A stretch of DNA of 5,809 nt from Bacteriovorax sp. (GCA_030654205.1 JAURXW010000084.1:1-5809), one strand, 5' to 3'; positions 1 through 5,782 are shown, counted from the first letter of the stretch. Notes: generated by a model from the sequence alone, not told the origin. Made by a program: numbers and translations.

Positions 1-212
1 TTTTTTGTAAAACAAAAAATGAAGAATGGATCCTTTCTGGAATAGCTTCAATTTTGGAATTTGGAGATTGCCCAGAATTATTACAAGAACCTACTGATAA
101 TAAATTTCATTTTTTTAAACCAGCAAAAACCAAATGTAACAGCAATCGCTGGGCATTACCAACTATAGAGACTTTGGAAAACTTATTAAAAATCCGTCTA
201 GATCAACTTTAG
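1..212 (+). CDS. 3' end of an unrecognised protein gene (partial)
   Basis: An open frame runs from position 3 with no internal stop for 69 codons and ends in TAG at 210-212, so this is the tail of a gene that begins left of the window. The ATG at 19-21 is in another frame and meets a stop after eight codons, and there is no in-frame ATG. The visible residues have ordinary coding composition, with acidic and hydrophobic stretches such as WILSGIASILEFGDCPELL, three cysteines, and a final basic/leucine-rich segment NRWALPTIETLENLLKIRLDQL split around a tryptophan. The WALPTIETLENLL stretch recalls the W-R-L-P-T-x-x-E-L motif of DUF1566 (Lcl) domains, but here it sits at the extreme C-terminus, so the resemblance may be chance. 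The gene converges on the lipoprotein gene at 226, with 13 bases between the stop codons. I cannot assign a function. Confidence 0.6.
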   Translation, partial: FCKTKNEEWILSGIASILEFGDCPELLQEPTDNKFHFFKPAKTKCNSNRWALPTIETLENLLKIRLDQL

Positions 213-220
213 CGTGACTA

Positions 221-238
221 ACTTCTTAAAGAGGAAGT
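221..238. other. Short hairpin at a convergent gene junction
   Basis: ACTTCTT (221-227) can pair with AGGAAGT (232-238), including one G-T wobble, around an AAAG loop. It lies between the partial gene and the lipoprotein gene and overlaps the lipoprotein stop codon. Neither strand has a T-run after it, so it is at best a weak transcription end signal. Confidence 0.2.
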
Positions 239-876
239 CGTAATAAATGATTGAGCTCTCCACCCTTGACAGGCAGTTGGGCCGATTTTGTTTTCAAAAG
301 TATAACTGAGTGCGAGGCTTTTCCTGCATATTTATTTGGATCCTCGCTCGTTGGAAGGCCTGCATTTAATAAAGCATTTTTAAGCTTACTATCAGTAGAT
401 TGAAATAATTTAGAAATAATATTTGGTCTTTCTGCCATGTTAAAAGTACTGATGGATATATTTTTTAACTTGGTTAAATACTGCTTAATAGATTTATTTC
501 TATCTTCAGCTAGCTCCCGTTGAACTTTTGGAATTGTTTTTAAATTTTTGGAAGGATATTCTTCATCAGACCATGACAGTACTAATAATTTATCAATTTT
601 TCCTTCAAAATTTTTATCATTAATTAATGACTTCAAAGCCGATTTAGAATCTTCTGTTAGGAGTGAGCTTCCCTTATTAAATTGAATTTCTACAAAATCA
701 CTGGATTCAGCTTTCATGGCCACTGCTGCTGTCACGGTGCTACCTCTTGCTTCTTCTATTGTTGATACTCTGTGCTTTTCCTCAGCAATTTGTTGAGGCG
801 CATTCGCACAACTAGTGAATGAGATAAAACTTATTAAAATAATTTTTGAACTGAATGTATGTAAAAAAAACTTCAT
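226..876 (-). CDS. OmpA-like domain lipoprotein, probably peptidoglycan-associated
   Basis: A 216-residue protein with a lipoprotein signal peptide: basic start (MKFFLHTFSSK), hydrophobic core, then F-T-S-C with Cys23 as the lipidation site. Position +2 is Ala, which in the E. coli scheme favours outer-membrane sorting. Residues 61-135 resemble a divergent OmpA C-terminal domain: a VEIQFNKGSSLLTEDSKSAL strand/turn/helix, then KLLVLSWSD, then LAEDRNKSIKQYL. In the family, an Asp in the GHTD motif and an Arg in the LSxxRA motif bind diaminopimelate; here Asp104 (WSD) and Arg126 (AEDR) fall in matching places, although Gly-His is replaced by Ser-Trp. This suggests anchoring of the outer membrane to the cell wall. 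The C-terminal ~65 residues match nothing I recognise. The start is supported by a purine-rich AAAGAGAAG just upstream of the ATG. The gene stands alone, divergent from the gene at 1065. The OmpA call rests on motif reading and is fairly good rather than certain. Confidence 0.72.
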   Translation of the reverse strand: MKFFLHTFSSKIILISFISFTSCANAPQQIAEEKHRVSTIEEARGSTVTAAVAMKAESSDFVEIQFNKGSSLLTEDSKSALKSLINDKNFEGKIDKLLVLSWSDEEYPSKNLKTIPKVQRELAEDRNKSIKQYLTKLKNISISTFNMAERPNIISKLFQSTDSKLKNALLNAGLPTSEDPNKYAGKASHSVILLKTKSAQLPVKGGELNHLLRLPL

Positions 877-958
877 TTACTTCTCTTTGTTAAAACGGAA
901 CGAGAGTTATTACTAATAAAGAATAAATCTATATATCCATTTTATCTTGAGGCCTAGG

Positions 959-994
959 TGTAGAATATGTGTAATCTATTACACATATTCTACA
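959..994. repeat. Perfect 16-bp inverted repeat, 4-nt loop, in a divergent intergenic region
   Basis: TGTAGAATATGTGTAA (959-974) is followed by TCTA and then by its exact reverse complement (979-994). All sixteen pairs match, and GG 957-958 can add two more pairs with CC 997-998 across a two-base bulge. The element is AT-rich (4 G/C pairs in 16) and lies between the divergent genes at 876 and 1065, about 70 bases before the latter's ATG. The nearest T-run on the plus strand (1005-1009) is ten bases past the stem, and there is none on the minus side, so a standard intrinsic terminator is unlikely. It could be an operator for a dimeric or tetrameric regulator, or a leader-RNA hairpin. The rest of 877-1064 shows no convincing -35/-10 pair on either strand. 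Confidence 0.85.
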
Positions 995-1064
995 TACCCG
1001 AGCGTTTTTCTCCTGATAGTTTATTTTAGTGGTCTACTCGACATCCTTTTCACAAAATAAGAAG

Positions 1065-1922
1065 ATGAAAAAAATAACTTTATTTATATTTTACTGTATG
1101 ACCATTCAATCTTTCGCCGCTGCACTTCCGCAAAGTAATGCTGAATACTGTGCGCGATTTGGTGTACGTCAACAAGACCAAGAAATTATTCAAGACTTAA
1201 GTACTGAGCCAGAGAATCTTATGTCTTTTAGAAACGATGGTGGAATATTTAATGGTGGTGTTTGTTGGTGGCATTCACGCTTTCAAAGAAATATATTTTA
1301 TCTTTCTCTATTTCGCCCTGATTTAGAAAAACCTAAATCAATTCAAGAACTACAATTAATTATTCATCAAATTCGCCTAGGTAGTAGCGTTGTAATCATT
1401 CCTGGTTATGCCAACCTAGCAGAGTTCACAACTGAAAACCAAAAACTCATTCAGAATGAATTAAATGATTGGCAGTTGTATGATGGAGTTGTTCTTGGAG
1501 GCTGGATTGATGGCCTAAAAGGTCACTCAAGTGTAGCGGTCAGTGAAATGCAAAAAATGATGAGTGAGCTTTTTGACTACGTATCAGTAAAGAAAAAAAT
1601 TGCTTATGAAAAACTTCAGATAAAAGGAATTACAAGCCACGCCTGGTTAGTAGTTGGTATTAAAAAAATGCCTAGTGGTTTTGATATTGGATTCATCGAT
1701 AGTAACAAACCCCAAATGAGTCAGGTCTATTCCTATAAAATAGACGATCAAAGTTTTTTTACTAAATCATATGGAAATTTTGTACCGTATCTCGAATTTA
1801 AAAGAGAAGAGCAAAGAGTACTAGATGCTGGCAAAGTATTTTGTGGTATTAAATCTTCTTTTACTTCAGATTCAAATGCTCAAGCTGACTATGAATTAGA
1901 TTTAAAAGAAGCTGCATTATAA
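1065..1922 (+). CDS. Secreted protein with papain-like Cys/His/Asp pattern, family not recognised
   Basis: A 285-residue exported protein. The open frame reaches back to a GTG at 1029, but the ATG at 1065 is preferred because it gives a clean signal peptide: MKK, a hydrophobic ITLFIFYCMTIQSF, then a likely cut near FAA/ALPQ. The purine run AAGAAG touches this ATG, so the ribosome site is poor for either start. From the 1065 start, Cys67 sits in GGVCWWHSRFQRN at the head of a predicted helix, His192 in TSHAWLVVGI on a strand, and Asp212 in GFDIGFIDSN on the next strand. A Cys before a helix, then His and Asp/Asn on neighbouring strands, is the order found in papain-fold peptidases and transglutaminases. 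This is pattern reading, not a family match. The middle (IRLGSSVVIIPGYANL) would be a core strand and turn. The gene ends five bases before the stop of the convergent TetR gene. It may be a secreted peptidase, amidase or inactive relative. Confidence 0.8.
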   Translation: MKKITLFIFYCMTIQSFAAALPQSNAEYCARFGVRQQDQEIIQDLSTEPENLMSFRNDGGIFNGGVCWWHSRFQRNIFYLSLFRPDLEKPKSIQELQLIIHQIRLGSSVVIIPGYANLAEFTTENQKLIQNELNDWQLYDGVVLGGWIDGLKGHSSVAVSEMQKMMSELFDYVSVKKKIAYEKLQIKGITSHAWLVVGIKKMPSGFDIGFIDSNKPQMSQVYSYKIDDQSFFTKSYGNFVPYLEFKREEQRVLDAGKVFCGIKSSFTSDSNAQADYELDLKEAAL

Positions 1923-1927
1923 AAACT

Positions 1928-2632
1928 TTATTTTTTTTGCATGGTTCTTTCAAAACCATCGAGAATTAGTTTGAGGCCGAATTCAAAATTTGCAACATAC
2001 CCAGCCTCTGTACGACTTCCAAATTCAGCATTCTCACCAATTTTTGCCATGATGAAAGTCATCATTTCATACACATATGGATATTCATCATTCGTTATCG
2101 TAGGCCTAGATTGACTAACGGCCCTTGGTCTGTCTTCTGGAGAGGCATACCAAGTTTGTTCTTGAATCACGAAACCATAAACGAAGCTATTAACCGCAAC
2201 TATCAAATTATAACCAAGCTCAATTGAAAAGCCGGCCCTGCGAATAATTCCTATTAATCGTTCTTGATGACTAAGTCTTGTGGGCCCTGTACCAGACCTC
2301 GACTCAAAGAGACTTGTGGCCCAAGGATGAAGATTAAGAATTCTACGCTCGGAATGTGACCGCAAGAGCATTGCCTCTTTCCACCCACTATCCAAAGCAG
2401 GAACATCCATCTGAAAGGCAACGATCTCAACAAGGCCATCCAAAAGATCATCCTTACTTGATACGTATTTATAGAGCGACATGGCCTCTACTCCAAGGCT
2501 TTGGGCCACCTGCCTCATGGATACTGAGGCAAGCCCATTTTTATCCGCCAATTCCGATGCCGCCAGCAGAATTCTCTCACGAGTGAGAGGGATACGAATA
2601 GCTAAGTTATTAGAACGATGGACTTTATTCAT
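1928..2632 (-). CDS. TetR-family transcriptional repressor (TetR_C_1-type)
   Basis: A 234-residue regulator. Residues 16-62 form the N-terminal helix-turn-helix: PLTRERILLAASELADKNG, then VSMRQVAQSLGVEAMSLYKYV with the recognition helix around 50-56, closed by SSKDDLLDGL. This wording (LTRERI...GLASVSMRQVA..LGVEAMSLYKYV..KDDLLD) is typical of TetR relatives with the TetR_C_1 (PF02909) ligand-binding half, which commonly respond to drugs or small hydrophobic molecules. The remainder is helical and aromatic-rich, as expected of a ligand pocket. The only weak ribosome site is TTAGAG about ten bases before the ATG. The gene faces away from the operon at 2779, and two 13-bp palindromes lie between them, so autoregulation together with repression of that operon is the natural reading. 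Base composition is higher in G+C than its neighbours (hand count: 31 of 60 in 2461-2520, against 18 of 60 in 4741-4800), which hints at a different origin. Confidence 0.93.
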   Translation of the reverse strand: MNKVHRSNNLAIRIPLTRERILLAASELADKNGLASVSMRQVAQSLGVEAMSLYKYVSSKDDLLDGLVEIVAFQMDVPALDSGWKEAMLLRSHSERRILNLHPWATSLFESRSGTGPTRLSHQERLIGIIRRAGFSIELGYNLIVAVNSFVYGFVIQEQTWYASPEDRPRAVSQSRPTITNDEYPYVYEMMTFIMAKIGENAEFGSRTEAGYVANFEFGLKLILDGFERTMQKK

Positions 2633-2661
2633 GTTTGTACTCTAACATTATTCGCTCAATT

Positions 2662-2691
2662 ATTACAGGCTTAATTCTTAACGCTTGACAA
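2662..2691 (-). promoter_or_regulatory. Predicted promoter of the TetR gene
   Basis: Reading the minus strand, TTGTCA (2686-2691) lies 18 bases from TGTAAT (2662-2667). Each matches the sigma-70 consensus at five of six bases. The predicted transcript would start near 2655, about 23 bases before the ATG. The -35 box overlaps that of the opposing promoter by five bases, and the palindromes at 2693-2718 begin one base upstream of it. Confidence 0.55.
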
Positions 2692-2713
2692 ACTTACGGC
2701 GTAAGCTTACAGT
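2685..2713 (+). promoter_or_regulatory. Predicted promoter of the barrel/nucleotidase operon
   Basis: A perfect TTGACA (2685-2690), a 17-base spacer and TACAGT (2708-2713; four of six to TATAAT) form a good sigma-70-like promoter. The transcript would start near 2720, leaving a leader of about 59 bases before the ATG at 2779. The spacer and -10 box are covered by the two palindromes at 2693-2718, the classic arrangement for steric repression by a TetR dimer. Confidence 0.65.
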
Positions 2714-2718
2714 GTAAG
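2693..2718. promoter_or_regulatory. Probable TetR operator: two abutting 13-bp palindromes
   Basis: CTTACGGCGTAAG (2693-2705) and CTTACAGTGTAAG (2706-2718) are perfect palindromes with the same half-site CTTAC/GTAAG and three-base centres. They abut with no gap, so the junction GTAAGCTTAC is itself a palindrome, and the dyad centres are 13 bp apart. They lie between the TetR gene and the operon it faces and overlap the -10 and spacer of the operon promoter. TetR-family repressors usually bind such dyads in their own divergent promoter region. Two tandem sites suggest binding of two dimers. Assignment to this particular TetR is inferred from position. Confidence 0.8.
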
Positions 2719-2768
2719 CATGATAGCCTAAAGGATTGCTCACAAGCAACTAAGCATCTTAATAAAAC

Positions 2769-2774
2769 AGGAGG
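2769..2774 (+). promoter_or_regulatory. Strong ribosome binding site of the barrel gene
   Basis: AGGAGG lies four bases before the ATG at 2779. It is the strongest Shine-Dalgarno sequence in the window and indicates high translation once the operon is derepressed. The spacing is slightly short. Confidence 0.8.
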
Positions 2775-2778
2775 AAAT

Positions 2779-3324
2779 ATGAAAAAACTTTCAAAAAATC
2801 TATTAGTGTCCTTAACTCTAGCTCTTAGCTTTCAAAGCATGGCCTTTGCTGAAAATGATCGCCATAACCTTTCAAATAATCCAATTGGATCGATGCTTGG
2901 ACTATCTAGTCTAGAGTATTCTTATAAAATTTTTGATCATATGACGATTGGACTCACCGGCGCTTCTGGCCGTATAAAAATTAGTAACACACAAATTGCC
3001 GGTGATTCTTATGGAGTTATCTCTCGCATTTATTTTCAACCAGCTTTTGTAAACGACTCCTGGTACATAGTGGCCGCAGCAACAAAAATGAAACATTATG
3101 AAGTCAGCATCACAAAAAATGCAATCAAATACACCGGCAAATTAAAAGAAACAGATATTTCTGGTGGTGTTGGGTATCACTGGTTCTGGAGCAGCTTTAA
3201 TGCGAATTTGGGAGCATTGATGACCAATCAACCAAACCTTGAACTCAGAGATGTGTCCGGAAACAAGTACAAAAATTACGACAAAACAGTTAGTGCTGAA
3301 TTCAATATTGGTTGGAAATTTTAA
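2779..3324 (+). CDS. Small secreted protein, probable outer-membrane beta-barrel
   Basis: A 181-residue protein with a signal peptide: MKKLSKN, hydrophobic LLVSLTLALSFQSM, cleavage at AFA-E25. The mature ~157 residues alternate polar and hydrophobic residues in aromatic-rich strands: SSLEYSYKIFDHMTIGLTG (43-61), SYGVISRIYFQPAF (77-90), WYIVAAATKMKHYEVSI (95-111), DISGGVGYHWFW (126-137), SFNANLGALMT (139-149) and TVSAEFNIGWKF (170-181). The chain ends in Phe, the usual C-terminal signal recognised by the BAM insertion machinery. Size and strand count would suit an 8-stranded barrel of the OmpX/OmpW size class, but I do not recognise a named family. It is the first gene of a two-gene operon with the nucleotidase 15 bases downstream. 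Its promoter carries the likely TetR operators. It may be a small channel or an envelope structural protein. Confidence 0.85.
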   Translation: MKKLSKNLLVSLTLALSFQSMAFAENDRHNLSNNPIGSMLGLSSLEYSYKIFDHMTIGLTGASGRIKISNTQIAGDSYGVISRIYFQPAFVNDSWYIVAAATKMKHYEVSITKNAIKYTGKLKETDISGGVGYHWFWSSFNANLGALMTNQPNLELRDVSGNKYKNYDKTVSAEFNIGWKF

Positions 3325-3339
3325 AACAAAGCAGGATAT

Positions 3340-4893
3340 ATGAAATTATTTTATAGCACTATAATAGCATTGGTTTATTTTGTAAGTTTTTCTCTAAATG
3401 CTAAAGTCATTCAAATACTTCATACAAATGATACTCATTCCTTTTTAGCTCATTCCACACATAATCTTGAGCAAGGTGGAATGGCCAGAATGAAGGCGCT
3501 TATAGACCAATACAAAGAAGAGGCTTCGCAAAATAATATTAAATCAATTGTGCTTGATGCTGGAGATTTCCTTGAAGGGAATATCTATTATTTAGCTGAA
3601 GAAGGAAAAAAAACCTTTCAAGTTCATAATGAGACGGGCTATGACGTTGGCGCTCTTGGCAATCATGACTACCTGATGGGATCTGACAAATTCGATGAAC
3701 TATTGGGTTCTATAGATTTAAAGTTTTCATTTGTTGCTGCGAATATTGTTATCAACGATAAATTTAAAAACCTAAAAAGAAAAATTAAACCTTATGCAGA
3801 ATTGAATGTTGATGGAATAAAAATTGGTGTTTTAGGTTTAACCACAAATGAGCCTTTATATAAGTGGAGCTTAAATAATTGCGAGATTACAGATCCAGTA
3901 AAGACTGCTCTTTTTTATGAGGATGAACTTAAAAAAAGAGGAAATGACGTCATTATTGCACTTACTCATATCGGAGTTTTAAGTGATTTAAATTTGGCAA
4001 AACATTCAAGTCAAATTGATTTAATTGTAGGTGGCCACTCTCATGATGCTCTTTTTGAACCTGTTTATGAAAAGAATACCAACGGCAAAAGCATTCCCGT
4101 TGTTCAAGCTGGAATGCATACTGAATATCTTGGTCGAATATTGGTTGATATTGAAAAAGGAAAGCCTCTCAAAATTTTAAAGTATGAACTTATTCCTGTT
4201 GTAAACAAAACTACTGACGTAGAAATTGCAAATCTCGTAAGCGAGGCTCAAACTGATTTGGAAAATGATTTTGGCAAAGAAAAACTAAATGAAATTTTGG
4301 GAATATCACTTCTAAATTTTAACGATAAAAATGGAATGGTTAAATGGGGAGTTTATATCGCAGACACTCTTAGAGAATCAACTAATTCAGATATATCAAT
4401 TCACTCTCCTTCGATGAACAGTGAAAACTTTCCCTCAGGTGTATTTACCAGGCTAGATCTCTATAATTCTATTCCTCGAATTTTTAATTTAAAAGATTTT
4501 GGAGGATGGAAAGTATACACCGCTGAAGTTAAAGGTATCTGGTTAAGGAGCTTGATTGGGATTCAGGCAAAACTTAATAATAGTATTGTGTTTTCAGGCG
4601 TAGAAAGAGATGAATCAGGAAAAATAACTATTAATGGAAAAAAAATAAATTCATTACAATCATATAAAGTGGCCTTCATGGAAGGTATTATAAGAGGTGC
4701 AGGTGGCATTGATATTAAACTTTTTAATATATTAAGAAATCCAACTGAAACAAATATTCAGATATGGAGTGCTCTTGAAAGAAAGATCTTTAATGAATTA
4801 AAAGAAAATGAACTTTCTGGAGCGTCAAAAAAGGCAGAAAAATATCTGCAAGTGTACTCAAGACAAATCAACGATGGGGCAACTAATAATTAA
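3340..4893 (+). CDS. Periplasmic 5'-nucleotidase/UshA-family metallophosphoesterase with atypical C-terminal domain
   Basis: A 517-residue protein with a signal peptide (MKLFYSTIIALVYFVSFSLNA, likely cut after Ala21). The N-terminal half is a calcineurin-like phosphoesterase domain with every expected metal ligand: Asp31 and His33 in NDTH, Asp76 in DAGD, Asn108 in GNHD, His210 in LTHIG, and His233/His235 in GGHSH. Residues ~315-510 correspond to the 5'-nucleotidase C-terminal domain that binds the nucleoside, with ADTLRESTNSDISI, TRLDLYNSIPRIFNLKD and YKVAFMEGIIRGAGGIDI in the expected order. The usual N-x-G-G-I-R segment reads SPSMNSENFPSG and the usual G-G-D-G-[YF] reads AGGIDI, so substrate choice has probably changed. 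The expected role is hydrolysis of nucleotides, nucleotide sugars or another phosphoester in the periplasm. AGGA at 3333-3336 serves as ribosome site. The gene follows the barrel gene by 15 bases and is probably co-transcribed under TetR control. Confidence 0.93.
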   Translation: MKLFYSTIIALVYFVSFSLNAKVIQILHTNDTHSFLAHSTHNLEQGGMARMKALIDQYKEEASQNNIKSIVLDAGDFLEGNIYYLAEEGKKTFQVHNETGYDVGALGNHDYLMGSDKFDELLGSIDLKFSFVAANIVINDKFKNLKRKIKPYAELNVDGIKIGVLGLTTNEPLYKWSLNNCEITDPVKTALFYEDELKKRGNDVIIALTHIGVLSDLNLAKHSSQIDLIVGGHSHDALFEPVYEKNTNGKSIPVVQAGMHTEYLGRILVDIEKGKPLKILKYELIPVVNKTTDVEIANLVSEAQTDLENDFGKEKLNEILGISLLNFNDKNGMVKWGVYIADTLRESTNSDISIHSPSMNSENFPSGVFTRLDLYNSIPRIFNLKDFGGWKVYTAEVKGIWLRSLIGIQAKLNNSIVFSGVERDESGKITINGKKINSLQSYKVAFMEGIIRGAGGIDIKLFNILRNPTETNIQIWSALERKIFNELKENELSGASKKAEKYLQVYSRQINDGATNN

Positions 4894-5703
4894 TTAAACT
4901 GACATCCCTACTTCGTTAACGTTATGAGCTCGTTTTTCTGCGATTGCCTTCACAACCATGGTTGCAAGTTCTAGATCCGAAGAAGGATTTTGCCCAGTGA
5001 TAAGTTCACGGTCTTGAATAACCAAAGGGTTCCATGCAGGGGCATTCTCTATCAAAGCTCCTGCTGTCTTGAGTGCATCAGCACAATAAAAAGGAAGCTC
5101 ACCTAAAAGATCGATTTCTGCAATTTTTTCTTCTTCATTTGAAAAAATTGTCATACGGTATCCAGAATATTGCCAATCCGCTGCCAACTCTACTGCCCCT
5201 TGCTCCCTTCCTTCCATGAGCGCTTTTTTATATTGTTTTGCTTTTTTATTCGCGGCCAATGTAGCAATCGGTCCATGGCAAAGAAATGCAGTGATTTTAT
5301 TTTTACTGTGAAAGTCGCGTAGTATTTTCCCTAAATCTTGATCTTCCATTAAGTCTGTTATTGGAGCATGCCCACCGGGAACATACATCGCAACATAGTC
5401 TTTTGTATGATCTGCCACCTCTTTTAGCGTTTTTGGTTTTTGCATACTGGGATGAGTGACTACAAACTTCACAGAGGCACTGTGTAGGGCCTTGTCACCA
5501 CTAAAATAACTAAGACTATTAGATTTATCATCCATGACTGGCTTTTTTCCATTCGGAGTTGCTATCACTACCTCGTAACCTGAATGTATAAAGTGCAATG
5601 CCGGTACAGCAAGTTCATCCAAGTAATATCCTGTTGGAACATTTTTATTATTTTTTAGTTCAAGTGTGTCTGCGCTCGAACATACGATAAGAATTTTTTT
5701 CAT
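4894..5703 (-). CDS. DJ-1/PfpI superfamily protein, Hsp31-like (possible glyoxalase III/deglycase)
   Basis: A 269-residue cytoplasmic protein without signal peptide. MKKILIVCSSADTL opens the flavodoxin-like core. TGYYLDELAVP carries Glu30, the acidic residue that contacts the catalytic cysteine in this superfamily. YVPGGHAPITDL (108-119) is the glycine-rich loop, and AFLCHGPIATLA holds the nucleophile elbow with Cys142-His143. Glu172 or the Glu190-192 cluster may supply the third catalytic residue. The LITGQNPSSDLELA ending is typical of the Hsp31-like branch. Family members are glutathione-independent methylglyoxal-to-lactate enzymes, chaperones or proposed deglycases, so a carbonyl-stress role is likely. 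Names such as 'type 1 glutamine amidotransferase domain protein' are commonly attached to these sequences but do not imply amidotransferase activity. GGAG five bases before the ATG supports the start. The stop codon directly abuts that of the convergent nucleotidase gene, and no partner gene is seen. Confidence 0.93.
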   Translation of the reverse strand: MKKILIVCSSADTLELKNNKNVPTGYYLDELAVPALHFIHSGYEVVIATPNGKKPVMDDKSNSLSYFSGDKALHSASVKFVVTHPSMQKPKTLKEVADHTKDYVAMYVPGGHAPITDLMEDQDLGKILRDFHSKNKITAFLCHGPIATLAANKKAKQYKKALMEGREQGAVELAADWQYSGYRMTIFSNEEEKIAEIDLLGELPFYCADALKTAGALIENAPAWNPLVIQDRELITGQNPSSDLELATMVVKAIAEKRAHNVNEVGMSV

Positions 5704-5752
5704 TAAGACTCCAATTTTTTATTGACCATCTAAATCTAAGTAGAAGAATTCA

Positions 5753-5782
5753 ACTATAATTTGTGCTAAAAGAAAAATTCAA
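5753..5782 (-). promoter_or_regulatory. Possible promoter of the DJ-1/PfpI gene
   Basis: On the minus strand TTGAAT (5777-5782) stands 18 bases from TATAGT (5753-5758; five of six to consensus). The transcript would start near 5746 and give a leader of about 43 bases. The surrounding sequence is very AT-rich, so chance matches are common and this is tentative. Confidence 0.4.

Noticed and set aside
1029..1064. GTG at 1029 as the start of the papain-like protein gene
   Set aside because: It adds a polar 12-residue leader before MKK that would spoil the signal peptide, and no ribosome site precedes it. ATG at 1065 gives a normal exported protein.
1919..1938. Possible intrinsic terminator (ATAAA/TTTAT stem followed by a T-run) after the gene at 1065
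   Set aside because: The stem is only five A-T pairs with a three-base loop, too unstable to act as an intrinsic terminator. The T-run is also partly the Lys codons of the TetR C-terminus.
1941..1959. ATGGTT/AACCAT six-base hairpin
   Set aside because: It lies within the TetR coding end, and the T-run on the plus strand precedes rather than follows it. Neither strand has terminator architecture.
2254..2451. Open frame of 65 codons on the minus strand inside the TetR gene
   Set aside because: It is an alternative frame of the same strand as TetR, with no ribosome site. The TetR frame has clear helix-turn-helix conservation.
2356..2586. Open frame of 76 codons on the plus strand opposite the TetR gene
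   Set aside because: It lies wholly antisense to a well-supported TetR coding region and its translation is rich in Pro, His and Gln with no domain or ribosome site. It arises from the richer G+C of that stretch.
2736..2749. TTGCT/AGCAA hairpin in the leader of the barrel gene
   Set aside because: A five-base stem with a four-base loop is common by chance, and it does not cover the ribosome site. No riboswitch-like structure surrounds it.
2911..3096. Open frame of 61 codons on the minus strand inside the barrel gene
   Set aside because: It is antisense to a gene with a clear signal peptide, strong ribosome site and C-terminal Phe. Nothing recognisable is in its translation.
4918..4937. AACG/CGTT stem followed by a T-run just after the nucleotidase gene
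   Set aside because: There are only four base pairs around a nine-base loop inside the DJ-1 coding region. This is likely chance.
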